DNA from: Mesorhizobium sp. RMAD-H1
Lineage (GTDB): Bacteria; Pseudomonadota; Alphaproteobacteria; Rhizobiales; Rhizobiaceae
Assembly (NCBI RefSeq): GCF_014191375.1
Contig: NZ_JACHWN010000010.1
Span: 1 to 64,000, forward strand
DNA length: 64,000 bases
Direction: 5' to 3'
This document shows positions 1-8,727 of this stretch, in pieces. Numbering within the stretch: the stretch's first letter is position 1; each line of letters starts with the position of its first letter. The translations under genes were made by a program, and so were the position numbers. The notes beneath the pieces were generated by a model. It saw only the letters and a list, made by a program, of their open reading frames with translations, was not told the DNA's origin and made no database searches.

Positions 1-54
1 CCGGCTGAAGTCTTCCGTAAGAAACTGCTCGCTCAGTTGAGACAGGCTGGTTAA
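1..54 (+). CDS. 3' end of an unidentified gene (partial)
   Basis: The first 17 codons of the window in frame 1 read open to a TAA at 52-54 and encode a basic, leucine-rich helical tail (…FRKKLLAQLRQAG). This could be the C-terminus of a gene that starts outside the window. The piece is too short to identify, and an open run of this length is not strong evidence by itself. The following 110 bases hold no recognisable element. Confidence 0.25.
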   Translation, partial: PAEVFRKKLLAQLRQAG

Positions 55-166
55 CTTGGCGCAGTTCGCAAGTCGCGCTTCGGCATGAACTCACAGAAAC
101 GAAGCCAGATTGGATGCGCCACGCAGATCTGCCCTCCTGCGGTATCGTCAGCCGGTGGACACGCAG

Positions 167-547
167 CTAGAGGCGGACAAAACCTGTCAGGCGCGGTGTC
201 ACCTTAGCGCGGCCGTCGTCAATCATCCCTTGCAGGCCCTTGAGCACGGCGTCATTGGGCTCTCCGTGGATCTGGAAATCCTCTACCGTGCAGTGCTCCA
301 TCACCTTGCTGATATAGGGATCGGCAAGCTGCCAATGGCGAAGAATGGATTCTGAATCGCGATAGAGCTGGTAACTGAAAGCCAGCATGCGCTCTTCGTC
401 GATAAAGGTCTGCACCATCAGCTGCGGGCCGTTCCGCTCAACGAAATCCACAGCCTCGCGGACAGCCTGTTTGAAGCCGTCCAGGTGACCTTCCTTAATT
501 CGCATGGTGTTGCGGAAAAGGATCATTTCGTCGGGTCTGAGTGGCAT
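167..547 (-). CDS. small ABM-like (dimeric alpha/beta barrel) hypothetical protein
   Basis: Encodes 126 residues starting MPLRPDEMILF. The ATG at 547 is chosen because a GAGGAG ribosome binding site lies just upstream; the frame stays open further upstream but with overlapping-frame composition. An alternating strand-helix pattern (MILFRNTMRIKEGHLDGFKQ, then a helix, then QLMVQTFIDEE and MLAFSYQLY) resembles antibiotic-biosynthesis-monooxygenase/EthD-like ferredoxin folds, which often act as small oxygenases or stress proteins. No catalytic residues can be named. It lies 52 bases downstream of the MBL hydrolase gene on the same strand and could be co-transcribed with it. The function is unknown; the fold assignment is an inference from sequence pattern. 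Confidence 0.6.
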   Translation of the reverse strand: MPLRPDEMILFRNTMRIKEGHLDGFKQAVREAVDFVERNGPQLMVQTFIDEERMLAFSYQLYRDSESILRHWQLADPYISKVMEHCTVEDFQIHGEPNDAVLKGLQGMIDDGRAKVTPRLTGFVRL

Positions 548-599
548 CGATCGACACTCCTCGTTAGTCAGGTTGGCTGGCCCTGGCGAATTCCGCCAG

Positions 600-1427
600 T
601 CAGCCGATTGTACCTTTCGGCACATCCACCTCAAAGCGCATGCCGTCATAGGCCGGCTCGACATGCTCCGGCGTCTCGCGCCTGACCGTCTCGTAATCGA
701 GCGGCACATGCATATGCGTCAGGATGGCGTGCCTGGGCTTGAGGCGCTCGATCCATTCCAGCGCTTCGCCGAGCGAGAAATGGCTGGGATGCGGACGGTA
801 CTGCAGCGCATCGATGATGAGCACGTCGAGGCCCTGGAGCCGCTCGACGGTCTTCTCCGGAAACGCGCTGACATCGGAGCAATAGGCGACATCGCCGATG
901 CGGTAGCCGAGAGACATGATGTCGCCATGCACCTGCGGCAGCGGCAGCAGCGGAATCGGGCCACCGGCGCCATCGATCTTGAACGGTGTGTCCTCATCGA
1001 TCTGGCGCGCCTGCACGATCGGCGGATATTTCGATCCGGGCGGCGTCTCGAAACAATAGCTGAACGCCTCGTCGAGCCGCGAGAGGGTCGCCCGGTCGGC
1101 ATAGATGTCCATCAGCCGCCGTTTCTCGACGACATAGGTGCGCAGATCGTCAAGGCCGTGAATATGGTCGGCGTGCGGGTGGGTATAGACCACCGCATCG
1201 AGCATCCCTGCCCCCGCGTCGATCATCTGCGCGCGGAAATCCGGCCCCGTATCGATGACGACGGTCGTCGTCGCGCCATTTTCGGTAATCCGCTCGACCA
1301 GCATCGCCGCTCGGCGGCGTTTGTTCCTGGGATTCTTCGGGTCGCAATTTCCCCAGTCGCCATTGATCCGCGGCACGCCGGGCGAAGAACCGCAGCCCAG
1401 AATGGTGAAGCGGAAGCGGTCAGCCAT
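600..1427 (-). CDS. MBL-fold metallohydrolase (PhnP-like)
   Basis: A 275-residue metallo-beta-lactamase-fold hydrolase. The metal-binding HPHADH signature is at residues 83-88, preceded by VIDTGPDFR. Later ligands appear in QVHGD, YCSDVS, a conserved LIIDALQYRPHPSHFS segment and a C-terminal LTHMH. This set is typical of the PhnP/RNase Z-like subgroup that hydrolyses phosphodiesters such as cyclic ribose phosphates; the actual substrate here is unknown. The ATG at 1427 lies inside the end of tatD (8-base overlap), which indicates translational coupling in a tatD-MBL pair that is common in Hyphomicrobiales. The N-terminus LGCGSSPGVPRINGDWG also fits the family. Confidence 0.85.
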   Translation of the reverse strand: MADRFRFTILGCGSSPGVPRINGDWGNCDPKNPRNKRRRAAMLVERITENGATTTVVIDTGPDFRAQMIDAGAGMLDAVVYTHPHADHIHGLDDLRTYVVEKRRLMDIYADRATLSRLDEAFSYCFETPPGSKYPPIVQARQIDEDTPFKIDGAGGPIPLLPLPQVHGDIMSLGYRIGDVAYCSDVSAFPEKTVERLQGLDVLIIDALQYRPHPSHFSLGEALEWIERLKPRHAILTHMHVPLDYETVRRETPEHVEPAYDGMRFEVDVPKGTIG

Positions 1428-2217
1428 TGTCGGCCTTTGCCGGCTTCGGCATCCTGGAGAACAGCCGGAAGACGTTTTGCGTCGTGATCCCAGCCAGTTC
1501 CGCTTCATCGAGGCCGATGGTTTCAGCAAGAACCGCAGCCGTATGGCGCACGAAGGACGGCTCGTTGCGTTTTCCGCGATACGGCACGGGCGCCAGATAT
1601 GGCGCATCGGTCTCGACCAGCAGGCGGTCGTGCGGCACGATGCGGGCAATATCGCGCAGTTCGGTCGAGTTCTTGAAGGTCAGAATGCCGGAGAAGGAGA
1701 CGTAGCCGCCAAGGGCTATCCCCGTTTCGGCAAGCGCCCTGCCCGAGGAGAAACAATGCAGGATGAAGGGGAAGGCCCCCTTCCCCGTTTCCTCGGTCAG
1801 GATCGCGGCCATGTCCGCGTCGGCGCTGCGCGCATGGATGACGAGCGGCAGCCCCGTCCGGCGCGCGGCCTCTATATGAACGCGGAAGCTGCGGGCCTGC
1901 ACCTCCGGTGGTGCGTAATCATAGTGATAGTCGAGACCGGCCTCGCCGATCGCCACCACCTTCGGATGTTCGGAGAGCCGGATCAGCTCCTCGGCGGTGA
2001 CGTCCGGCTCCTCATGCGCATTGTTGGGATGCGTGCCGACGGAGCAATAGACCTCGTCATAGCGCTCGGCGATTTCGCGGATCTGGTCAAAGCGGCGCAC
2101 GCGGGTTGATATCGTCACCATCCGGCGGACCCCGGCGTCGAGGGCGCGCTTCACGATAGCATCGCGCTCCTCGGCGAAATCCGGGAAATCCAGATGACAA
2201 TGGCTGTCGACAAGCAT
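1420..2217 (-). CDS. tatD: TatD family metal-dependent DNase/hydrolase
   Basis: A 265-residue TIM-barrel amidohydrolase-superfamily protein. The N-terminal metal motif DSHCHLD (His6, His8) is followed by GEAGLDYHYDYAP, the VIHAR strand, HCFSSG and the C-terminal ETDAPYLAPVPYRGKRNEP signature, all diagnostic for TatD/YcfH. Family members are Mg-dependent 3'-5' exonucleases or D-aminoacyl-tRNA deacylase-like hydrolases acting in DNA repair and quality control. The start at 2217 lies 13 bases after the metG stop, so the two genes are likely co-transcribed; linkage of tatD with metG and holB is widespread in bacteria. The length is normal for the family. Confidence 0.93.
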   Translation of the reverse strand: MLVDSHCHLDFPDFAEERDAIVKRALDAGVRRMVTISTRVRRFDQIREIAERYDEVYCSVGTHPNNAHEEPDVTAEELIRLSEHPKVVAIGEAGLDYHYDYAPPEVQARSFRVHIEAARRTGLPLVIHARSADADMAAILTEETGKGAFPFILHCFSSGRALAETGIALGGYVSFSGILTFKNSTELRDIARIVPHDRLLVETDAPYLAPVPYRGKRNEPSFVRHTAAVLAETIGLDEAELAGITTQNVFRLFSRMPKPAKADNG

Positions 2218-2230
2218 CGCCACGGCCCAC

Positions 2231-3787
2231 TCAGCCCTGTTTGTCGGCCTGCTTGTCGGCCTCCACATAGCGGGGGAAGATCGGCTGCGGCGCCGGCAGC
2301 GGCGCGCCGCCGACAAGCGCTCCACCTTCCAGATCGGCGAAATTGCGCCGATCCTCCGGAACTGCCAGAATGCCGAGCAGCTTGGCGGCCGAGCCCGGGA
2401 TGAAGGGCTGCGAGAGGATCGCAACGCGGCGCAGCACTTCCGCCGTGACATAAAGCACGGTCGCCATGCGCTCCGGATCGGATTTGCGCAGCGCCCAGGG
2501 TTCCTGCGCGGCGAAATAGCGGTTCGCCTCAGCAACGACCGCGAAGATGGCGGCGAGCGCATGATGCAGCGCCTGCTCGCCCATCGCCTTGCGCGCGGTC
2601 GTAAGCGCTGCCTTCGCCTGATCGAGAATGGCTTTATCGGCACCAGTGAAGGCGCCGGGCTGCGGCACCTTGCCATCGCAATTCTTGGCGATCATCGAGA
2701 GCGAGCGCTGCGCCAGATTGCCGAGATCATTGGCGAGATCGGCATTGGTGCGGTTGACGATCGCCTCATGGCTGTAGCTGCCGTCTTGGCCGAAAGGCAC
2801 CTCGCGCAGGAAGAAATAGCGCACCTGGTCGAGCCCGTAGTGGTCGACCATGGTGAAGGGATCGATCACATTGCCGACCGATTTCGACATCTTCTCGCCG
2901 CGGTTGAACAGAAAGCCGTGCGCGAAGACGCGGCGCGGCAGTTCGAGGCCCGCCGACATCAGGAAGGCCGGCCAGTAGACGGCATGGAAGCGCACGATGT
3001 CCTTGCCGATGATGTGGGTGGCAGGCCAGAAGCCCCACTTTTCGGCGTTCGTATCGGGATAGCCAACGGCTGTGAGATAGTTGGTGAGGGCGTCCACCCA
3101 GACATACATCACATGTTTCTCGTCGCCGGGAACGGGAACGCCCCAGTCGAAGGTCGTCCGCGAGATCGAGAGATCGCGCAGGCCGGACTTTACGAAGCTG
3201 ATCACCTCGTTGCGCCGCTCAGCCGGGCCGATGAATTCCGGATTGCTCTCATAGAGGGCCAGCAGCCGGTCCTGATAGGCGGAGAGGCGGAAGAAATAGC
3301 TCTCTTCCTCGTTCCACTCGACCGGCGATCCCAAGGGCTCGCGGCGCACGCCATCCTCGCCGACTGTCGTCTCGCTCTCGTCGAAATAAGCCTCCTGGCG
3401 CACCGAATACCAGCCGGCATAGCGGTCGAGATAGATGTCGCCATTATCGACCATGCGCTGCCAGATCGCCTGGCAGGCCTTGTAATGGCGTTCTTCGGTG
3501 GTCCGGATGAAATCGTCGTTCGAGCAGTTGAGCGTCTCGAGCATGGTCCGGAATATCGCCGAATTGCGGTCCGCCAGCGCCTTGGGCGTAACCCCTTCCT
3601 TCTCGGCCGTCTGCTGCATTTTGAGGCCGTGCTCATCAGTGCCGGACAGGAAAAAGACGTCCCTGCCGTCCAGCCGCTGGAAGCGGGCGAGCGCATCCGT
3701 GGCGATTGCCGTATAGGCATGGCCGATATGCGGCTGCCCGTTCGGATAGAAGATCGGGGTGGTGATATAGAATTTTTCGCGGCTCAT
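2231..3787 (-). CDS. metG: methionine--tRNA ligase
   Basis: Charges tRNA-Met and initiator tRNA with methionine. The 518-residue protein begins with a Rossmann fold carrying the HIGH motif (His20-His23, in [13 protein letters not shown]) and has KMSKS around residues 298-302 ([10 protein letters not shown]). The connective region lacks the zinc-binding Cys clusters found in the E. coli type ([14 protein letters not shown] in place of Cys knuckles), and there is no C-terminal EMAP/tRNA-binding extension. This makes it the short, zinc-free form usual in alphaproteobacteria. The ATG at 3787 is supported by the family N-terminus. It precedes tatD and follows holB after a 97-base gap. Confidence 0.97.
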   Translation of the reverse strand: MSREKFYITTPIFYPNGQPHIGHAYTAIATDALARFQRLDGRDVFFLSGTDEHGLKMQQTAEKEGVTPKALADRNSAIFRTMLETLNCSNDDFIRTTEERHYKACQAIWQRMVDNGDIYLDRYAGWYSVRQEAYFDESETTVGEDGVRREPLGSPVEWNEEESYFFRLSAYQDRLLALYESNPEFIGPAERRNEVISFVKSGLRDLSISRTTFDWGVPVPGDEKHVMYVWVDALTNYLTAVGYPDTNAEKWGFWPATHIIGKDIVRFHAVYWPAFLMSAGLELPRRVFAHGFLFNRGEKMSKSVGNVIDPFTMVDHYGLDQVRYFFLREVPFGQDGSYSHEAIVNRTNADLANDLGNLAQRSLSMIAKNCDGKVPQPGAFTGADKAILDQAKAALTTARKAMGEQALHHALAAIFAVVAEANRYFAAQEPWALRKSDPERMATVLYVTAEVLRRVAILSQPFIPGSAAKLLGILAVPEDRRNFADLEGGALVGGAPLPAPQPIFPRYVEADKQADKQG

Positions 3788-3884
3788 GCGTGACCTGACT
3801 TTAAGTCGAATTTCCGTTCGAGCGGTGACATACCCCATGTCGGCGGCGAATGCTACGGGCGTACGGAATTGTGAGGGCGTTCGC

Positions 3885-4961
3885 CTATCCCGGAACGCCG
3901 TTCCGGAAGGCGCGCTGGGTCTTCTCCAGAAGGATAAGAACCGCCTGCTTCTTGTCGAGATTGAAAGCCTGTGTCTCGATCGCCTCCCGGCGAACCCTTT
4001 CCCAGAAGGCCGACCAGGCATTGGCAAGTGCCACGGCCCCCTCGCCCGCGTGAAGACGCGCGCGATCGGCGATGCGCTGGAGGACATGATCGAAGAAGAG
4101 ATCGTACTGGATCTCCGCCTCCCGCCCGCCGATGGCGGCGGCAAGCGCCTGCGCCTTCGGCAGATCGAAATGCGGGCTCGCCAGGATATTATCCGTCACC
4201 TCCGCGATCTCGAGGCCACCATGGGCAATCAGCAGGGCCGCCTTGCGCACGCTGCCTTCCGAGCGCTCGATCAGGGCCGCCGTTTCCTCCCCGTTGCTGG
4301 TATCGAAACCGATCCCTGCGCCGATGGCGGCCAATGCCCTTTGCATCGATGCCCTGTCCAGGGGCTTGAACTGCAGCGTCTGGCAGCGCGAGCGGATGGT
4401 TGGCAGCAGACGTCCGGCCGAATGCGATATCAGGATGAAGAGTGCGCGCGCCGGCGGTTCCTCCAGCGTCTTCAGAAGAGCGTTCGCCGCGTTGCGGTTC
4501 ATGTCGTCGGCGGGATCGACGATGACGATCCGCCAGGCGCCGTCATGCGACGTGCGGGTCAGGAAATGGGTTACCCGGCGGATTTCCTCCACCGTGATGC
4601 CGGTCTTGAACTTGGCCGTCTTCTGGTCGAGCGGACGATCCACATGCAGGATGGCGGGATGGATGCCGCCGGCGATCTGGCGGAAAAGCGGCTTCTCGAA
4701 ATCCGGAAAAGCGATCTCTTCCGGCGCCAGCGCGCTGTCGGGATATTTGAGCATGTGCCCGGCCAGATGAAATGCCAGCGTCGCCTTGCCCACGCCGCGC
4801 GGCCCTTCGAACAGCAGCGCATGATGCATTTTCCCCGTGCGATAGGTGCGGGCGAGAAAAGCGCGGATCTCCTCATGCCCCGCCAGAAAGGGGCTTGCCG
4901 ATGGCGCAGGCACGCCGTCGATCGCGTCATGGGTTTCCTGCGCGGCCAGTTCATCGATCAT
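3885..4961 (-). CDS. holB: DNA polymerase III subunit delta'
   Basis: Clamp-loader subunit delta prime, part of the gamma complex that opens and loads the beta clamp. The 358-residue protein shows an AAA+ module with the P-loop-like GPRGVGKAT (residues 53-61), [24 protein letters not shown] (the delta prime/tau signature region), [19 protein letters not shown] (SRC motif) and a C-terminal helical collar. Unlike the E. coli subunit, the Walker A sequence is nearly intact. Its ATG overlaps the tmk stop by 4 bases (ATGA), a standard translational coupling. The tmk-holB-metG-tatD order is conserved across many bacteria. Confidence 0.93.
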   Translation of the reverse strand: MIDELAAQETHDAIDGVPAPSASPFLAGHEEIRAFLARTYRTGKMHHALLFEGPRGVGKATLAFHLAGHMLKYPDSALAPEEIAFPDFEKPLFRQIAGGIHPAILHVDRPLDQKTAKFKTGITVEEIRRVTHFLTRTSHDGAWRIVIVDPADDMNRNAANALLKTLEEPPARALFILISHSAGRLLPTIRSRCQTLQFKPLDRASMQRALAAIGAGIGFDTSNGEETAALIERSEGSVRKAALLIAHGGLEIAEVTDNILASPHFDLPKAQALAAAIGGREAEIQYDLFFDHVLQRIADRARLHAGEGAVALANAWSAFWERVRREAIETQAFNLDKKQAVLILLEKTQRAFRNGVPG

Positions 4962-5659
4962 GCTGGTTTGGCCAATGTTCTTCCGGTTTTTGATGATGTT
5001 TCGGAGCGGCTTTCGATCAGTTTGTCGACGATTGCGCTGATTTCTTTACTGACTTCTTCCTTCGGCCGATCGGCGTCGACAACCCGGCAACGTTCCGGCT
5101 CGGCAGCGGCAATGGCGAGAAAAGCCTCGCGCCGCGCCTCATGGGTCGCCAGCGTCTCCTTCTCGAACCGGTCGGCGGCCGCCTCCCCTCGCCTGTGCAT
5201 CGCCCGCGCCAGCCCCGTCTCCGCCGGCAGGTCGAGGATGATGGTGAGGTCGGGCACCATTCCGTCGATCGCCACGCGCTCGATCGCGCGGATCAGGGAT
5301 GGGTCGAGGCCGCCCGTCACACCCTGATAGACGCGGCTCGAATCGATGAACCGGTCGCAGAGCACCGTCTTGCCCGCCATAATGGCCGGGCGGATGAGCT
5401 GCTCCACATGATCGCTGCGCGCGGCGGCGAAAAGCACGGCTTCCATCGCCGGACCGTAGGCTTCGGCCGCACCGCTCAGGATTACGTGGCGCACCGCTTC
5501 GGCACCGGCAGAGCCGCCCGGTTCGCGCGTAACCAGAACGTCCATGCCGTTCTCTGCCAGATGCGCGGCAAGGTGCCTGATCTGGGTCGATTTACCGGCC
5601 CCTTCCCCGCCCTCGAACGTGATGAACAGCCCTGCCACGGAACGCGCTTTCTCCTTCAT
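4958..5659 (-). CDS. tmk: thymidylate kinase (dTMP kinase)
   Basis: Phosphorylates dTMP to dTDP in dTTP synthesis. The 233-residue protein has the P-loop GGEGAGKST (residues 17-25), the DR(E)PGG-type motif VTREPGGS, the nucleoside-binding DRF(I)DSS-YQG segment and a lid region [13 protein letters not shown]. The length fits the bacterial family, with a somewhat long charged C-terminus. It is the first gene of a tmk-holB-metG-tatD-MBL run whose members are coupled or closely spaced. The ATG at 5659 directly precedes [18 protein letters not shown]. Confidence 0.95.
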   Translation of the reverse strand: MKEKARSVAGLFITFEGGEGAGKSTQIRHLAAHLAENGMDVLVTREPGGSAGAEAVRHVILSGAAEAYGPAMEAVLFAAARSDHVEQLIRPAIMAGKTVLCDRFIDSSRVYQGVTGGLDPSLIRAIERVAIDGMVPDLTIILDLPAETGLARAMHRRGEAAADRFEKETLATHEARREAFLAIAAAEPERCRVVDADRPKEEVSKEISAIVDKLIESRSETSSKTGRTLAKPA

Positions 5660-5728
5660 GAAGCATGGCTTTTAGACCAACGGGATGCGAATAGCGAATA
5701 GGGAATTTCCACTCGCCACGCCACCTTT

Positions 5729-6898
5729 TCAGCGATATTGCCGGATCCAGCCGGTGGAGAGCTCGAGTGCGGCATCAAAAGCCTTCTTGCCGATGCCGCC
5801 CTCATTGACCGCCTCGGCAGTGAAGACCGGCTTTTCCTGGACGAGATCCTCGCCCATCCAGATCTTGAGCGTCCCCACCTGCTTGCCCGCCTCGACCGGT
5901 GCGATCAGCGGCCCGTTATAGACGATGCGGGCCTTGAGCGGTGGCCGGTCGCGCTTGGGCAAGAGCAGCTCCACCGCCTCCCCTGTCCGCAGCTTGGCCG
6001 CCGAATGTTCTCCTCCGTAGACGCTTGCCTCCCCCACGACATCATTTTCGGGAAACAGCAACACATCCTCGAAATTGTCCATGCCCCACTCGATGAGCTT
6101 GCGGGCCTCCTCGGCGCGCTCCTTGTCGCTGGCAAGGCCGCTCAGGCCCAGAAACAGCCTGCGCCCATTGCGCTCGGCCGAGGCGACGAGCGCAAACCCC
6201 GATTCCTGCGTGTAGCCGGTGCCGAGCCCGTCCGCCCCGATGTCGAGCCGCAAAAGCGGATTGCGGTTGCGCTGGAAGATATTGTTCCAGGTGAAGCTCT
6301 CCTGCGCGTAATATCTGTAGAACTGCGGGTAGGTCCGGTGAATGTGCCGGGCGAGGCTGACCAGCTCCGTTATCGATACCTTCTGGCCCGGCGCCGGCAA
6401 TCCGGTGGAATTGACGAAAGTGGATTTCTCGAGGCCCAGCGCGCGTGCGCGTTCGTTCATGCGCCGGGCGAATTGCTCCTCGCTGCCGGCCATGCCTTCT
6501 GCCAGCACGATGCAGCCGTCATTCGCCGACTGGACGATGACGCCCTGTACGAGATCCTCCACCCGCGGCGTCGACTTGATCTTGGCGAACATGGTGGACG
6601 TGCCGGATGGCGCGCCGCCGGTGCGCCAGGCATATTCGCTGACGGGAAACGTCCGGTCGAGCGACAACTCCCCTTTCGTCAGCGCATCGAACACCACTTC
6701 CATCGTCATCAGCTTGGCCAGCGAGGCAGGCGGGATGAGTTCATCGGCATTCTTGGCGAAAAGGACGGTACCGGTGGCGTCGTCGATCAGCAGCGCTTGC
6801 CGGGCCCTGGTTTCGACAGGCTGGGCCAGACAGACGGATGCGGCGATAACGCCCATCAGCCCACAAAGCACGCTTGCTGTATATCTGATCGACGGCAT
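5729..6898 (-). CDS. dacA: D-alanyl-D-alanine carboxypeptidase (class C/DacA-type PBP)
   Basis: A periplasmic low-molecular-weight penicillin-binding protein that trims terminal D-Ala from peptidoglycan pentapeptides. A signal peptide spans about residues 1-25 (cleavage near CLA-QPVE). The S11 peptidase domain carries the nucleophile motif SLAK (Ser59-Lys62) and SAN (Ser124-Asn126), and a C-terminal PBP5-like beta domain follows. The third catalytic box, normally KTG, reads GTG (Gly226-Gly228, in DGLGTGYTQESG): the codon at 6221-6223 clearly encodes Gly. The fold and family are certain, but activity with this substitution is an open question. Length 389 is normal. It lies downstream of rlpA in the same direction, separated by 181 bases. 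Confidence 0.92.
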   Translation of the reverse strand: MPSIRYTASVLCGLMGVIAASVCLAQPVETRARQALLIDDATGTVLFAKNADELIPPASLAKLMTMEVVFDALTKGELSLDRTFPVSEYAWRTGGAPSGTSTMFAKIKSTPRVEDLVQGVIVQSANDGCIVLAEGMAGSEEQFARRMNERARALGLEKSTFVNSTGLPAPGQKVSITELVSLARHIHRTYPQFYRYYAQESFTWNNIFQRNRNPLLRLDIGADGLGTGYTQESGFALVASAERNGRRLFLGLSGLASDKERAEEARKLIEWGMDNFEDVLLFPENDVVGEASVYGGEHSAAKLRTGEAVELLLPKRDRPPLKARIVYNGPLIAPVEAGKQVGTLKIWMGEDLVQEKPVFTAEAVNEGGIGKKAFDAALELSTGWIRQYR

Positions 6899-7079
6899 GT
6901 CAGCCCCTTACCTGCCCGTGATCTTCTTTCAAATTGTTCGATTTGCGGATCATGCGCCAATATCGCCACGCCGCATAGAGCTGCCGGGCATCAGTTCGGC
7001 GGGAACAAGCCTGATCTCCGATACTCGTGATAATAACATCGGCTACCGCCGATCGTTATCACATCGTGAAACGGCTATC

Positions 7080-8387
7080 TCACTCCGCCCGCACCACGAA
7101 TGCATCCGTGGCACCCGCCGCCCAGGCCGCCTTTAGGAGCGCATCGCTGCTGCCGGCAACCGTGACGCCGTAAAGTTCGCCATTCCCGGTGGGCACATTG
7201 GTGCGCTGAATCCTGCCGTAAGGAGCAAGCGCGGCGGCGATGCGATCGGCCTCCTCCTTGTCGCTGAAGAAGCCGGCATCCACATATTCGTGCTCCTCGC
7301 CCGCCCTCGCCTTTTCCATGCCGATCTTCTTCCATGCATCGGAAATCGCCGAAGACGACAGCACGCTGGCATAGGCCGCGACCTCGACGCCATTGGCGGC
7401 GGCGACACGCTGGTCTGCATAGCCGGCAAGCGCCGAGGGAGACGCTACCCCGCGAGCATGAGCAATGCCCATGAGAATGGCAGGCTTCTCGATCACGATC
7501 GGTCCGATGGCAGGCAGAACGGGATCCCCTTCACTGAGGCCGGCCGGGATTGCCACGGCTCCCGGTGGAGGCTGCAGCACGCCCTCCTCGGGCACGGGCG
7601 GCATCGGCATTGGCGCCGGCGGCAGAGCCTGCGCGGCGACCTCACCCGCCACCTCGGGGAATGGCCGGGGATCGGGCATCGGCGCCGTGGGCGTCGGCCC
7701 GTTCATCGCGATCATGACACCGCTCGCGGGCTGGCCGACCGGGTCGGAGCCGCGATGGAAGGAGGCCAGCAGGAAAGCGTCGTCGCGCCCCTCCAGCGGC
7801 GCGCGGCCGACATATTCGACCTTCACATTGGCTGTGCCGTGATGCTGATAATCGAGCAGTTCGGCGGCGCGCTGCGACAGGTCGATGACGCGATCATGCG
7901 CATAGGGGCCGCGGTCATTCACGCGGACAATGACGGAATTGCCGTTCGCCAGATTGGTGACACGGGCATAGCTTGGCAGGGGCATCGTCGGATGGGCGGC
8001 GGACAGATGGGTCATGTCGTAGACTTCGCCATTGGCCGTCAGCCGTCCATGGAAAGCCGAACCATACCAGGAAGCCTTGCCGACGCGCGCATAACCGGGC
8101 TCTTCCTTGGGGTAGTACCACTTGCCCTTGACCTTGTAGGGCTTGCCCAATTGGTCTCGCCCGCCGCCGCGCGGCATCTTCTTGACCGCGCCCGAGATCA
8201 CCCGCGGGCTCGCCTTCACCCCATATTCGGATTCGGCGAAATACTCCTTGGGGCGATGCTTGCCCTTCGATTTGGGCTGCGGCGTGGCGCAGGCGGCAAC
8301 CAGCGCGCCCAGAATGAGAACACCTGCCAGGCGCAGATTGAAAGGCCTGACCCGGCATCGGATCAACGAATAATTTTCAGCAGCCAA
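7080..8387 (-). CDS. rlpA: septal ring lytic transglycosylase RlpA family lipoprotein with SPOR domain
   Basis: The 435-residue protein has a lipoprotein signal with Cys33 in LVAAC, a double-psi beta-barrel RlpA domain at about residues 105-200 (GKASWYGSAFHGRLTANGEVYDM, then RVNDRGPYAHDRVIDLS), a proline/alanine-rich linker, and a C-terminal SPOR domain that binds denuded septal glycan. RlpA proteins cleave glycan strands lacking stem peptides and help daughter-cell separation. The start at 8387 is a TTG (MAAENYSL), the only well-placed candidate ahead of the signal sequence; a second TTG seven codons later is possible. Its position upstream of the carboxypeptidase gene dacA suggests a joint role in cell-wall remodelling. 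Confidence 0.9.
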   Translation of the reverse strand: MAAENYSLIRCRVRPFNLRLAGVLILGALVAACATPQPKSKGKHRPKEYFAESEYGVKASPRVISGAVKKMPRGGGRDQLGKPYKVKGKWYYPKEEPGYARVGKASWYGSAFHGRLTANGEVYDMTHLSAAHPTMPLPSYARVTNLANGNSVIVRVNDRGPYAHDRVIDLSQRAAELLDYQHHGTANVKVEYVGRAPLEGRDDAFLLASFHRGSDPVGQPASGVMIAMNGPTPTAPMPDPRPFPEVAGEVAAQALPPAPMPMPPVPEEGVLQPPPGAVAIPAGLSEGDPVLPAIGPIVIEKPAILMGIAHARGVASPSALAGYADQRVAAANGVEVAAYASVLSSSAISDAWKKIGMEKARAGEEHEYVDAGFFSDKEEADRIAAALAPYGRIQRTNVPTGNGELYGVTVAGSSDALLKAAWAAGATDAFVVRAE

Positions 8388-8727
8388 TTGGCCGTCCCCG
8401 TCTCAAATTCATTGTAGTACCGCTTTGTCTCACACAATGCAGCCATCGCGCGGCAACCGGCGGTGCGGATTGAGCCCAACTAAAACTCTAGCCACCGATT
8501 CGTTGACACGACCTTAAAAGAATGTGACCTTCCGGCGGCAAAATGAAGACGCCCGCCGGCAGGCAGTTTTGTATGACCAATGACGGCTTGGCAAGACCCG
8601 GATCGCGCTTTTCATGGAACGGTTGAAAAAATCCCTCCCGCTCATCCCGACATACGACTTCCTTTAACAGGCAAGCGCTCCACATTGTTTCGGTTGGTTG
8701 CATGAGTTGCATAGGGGCGGACTGGTT
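8388..8727. other. divergent intergenic region between rlpA and the GGDEF gene
   Basis: These 340 bases separate two divergent genes and must hold both promoters. A TTGACA hexamer is at 8503-8508, but no convincing -10 box follows at 16-18 bases. A 7-bp inverted repeat (CCGGCGG at 8532-8538, CCGCCGG at 8553-8559) is present without a T-tract. No gene or known RNA is recognised. Confidence 0.5.

Noticed and set aside
2231-3787. MetRS missing zinc-binding cysteines as a defect
   Set aside because: Zinc-free MetRS of about 515 residues is a normal class and all catalytic motifs are present.
8503-8531. Promoter at TTGACA upstream of the GGDEF gene
   Set aside because: No acceptable -10 hexamer at 16-18 bases; left as an unassigned hexamer.
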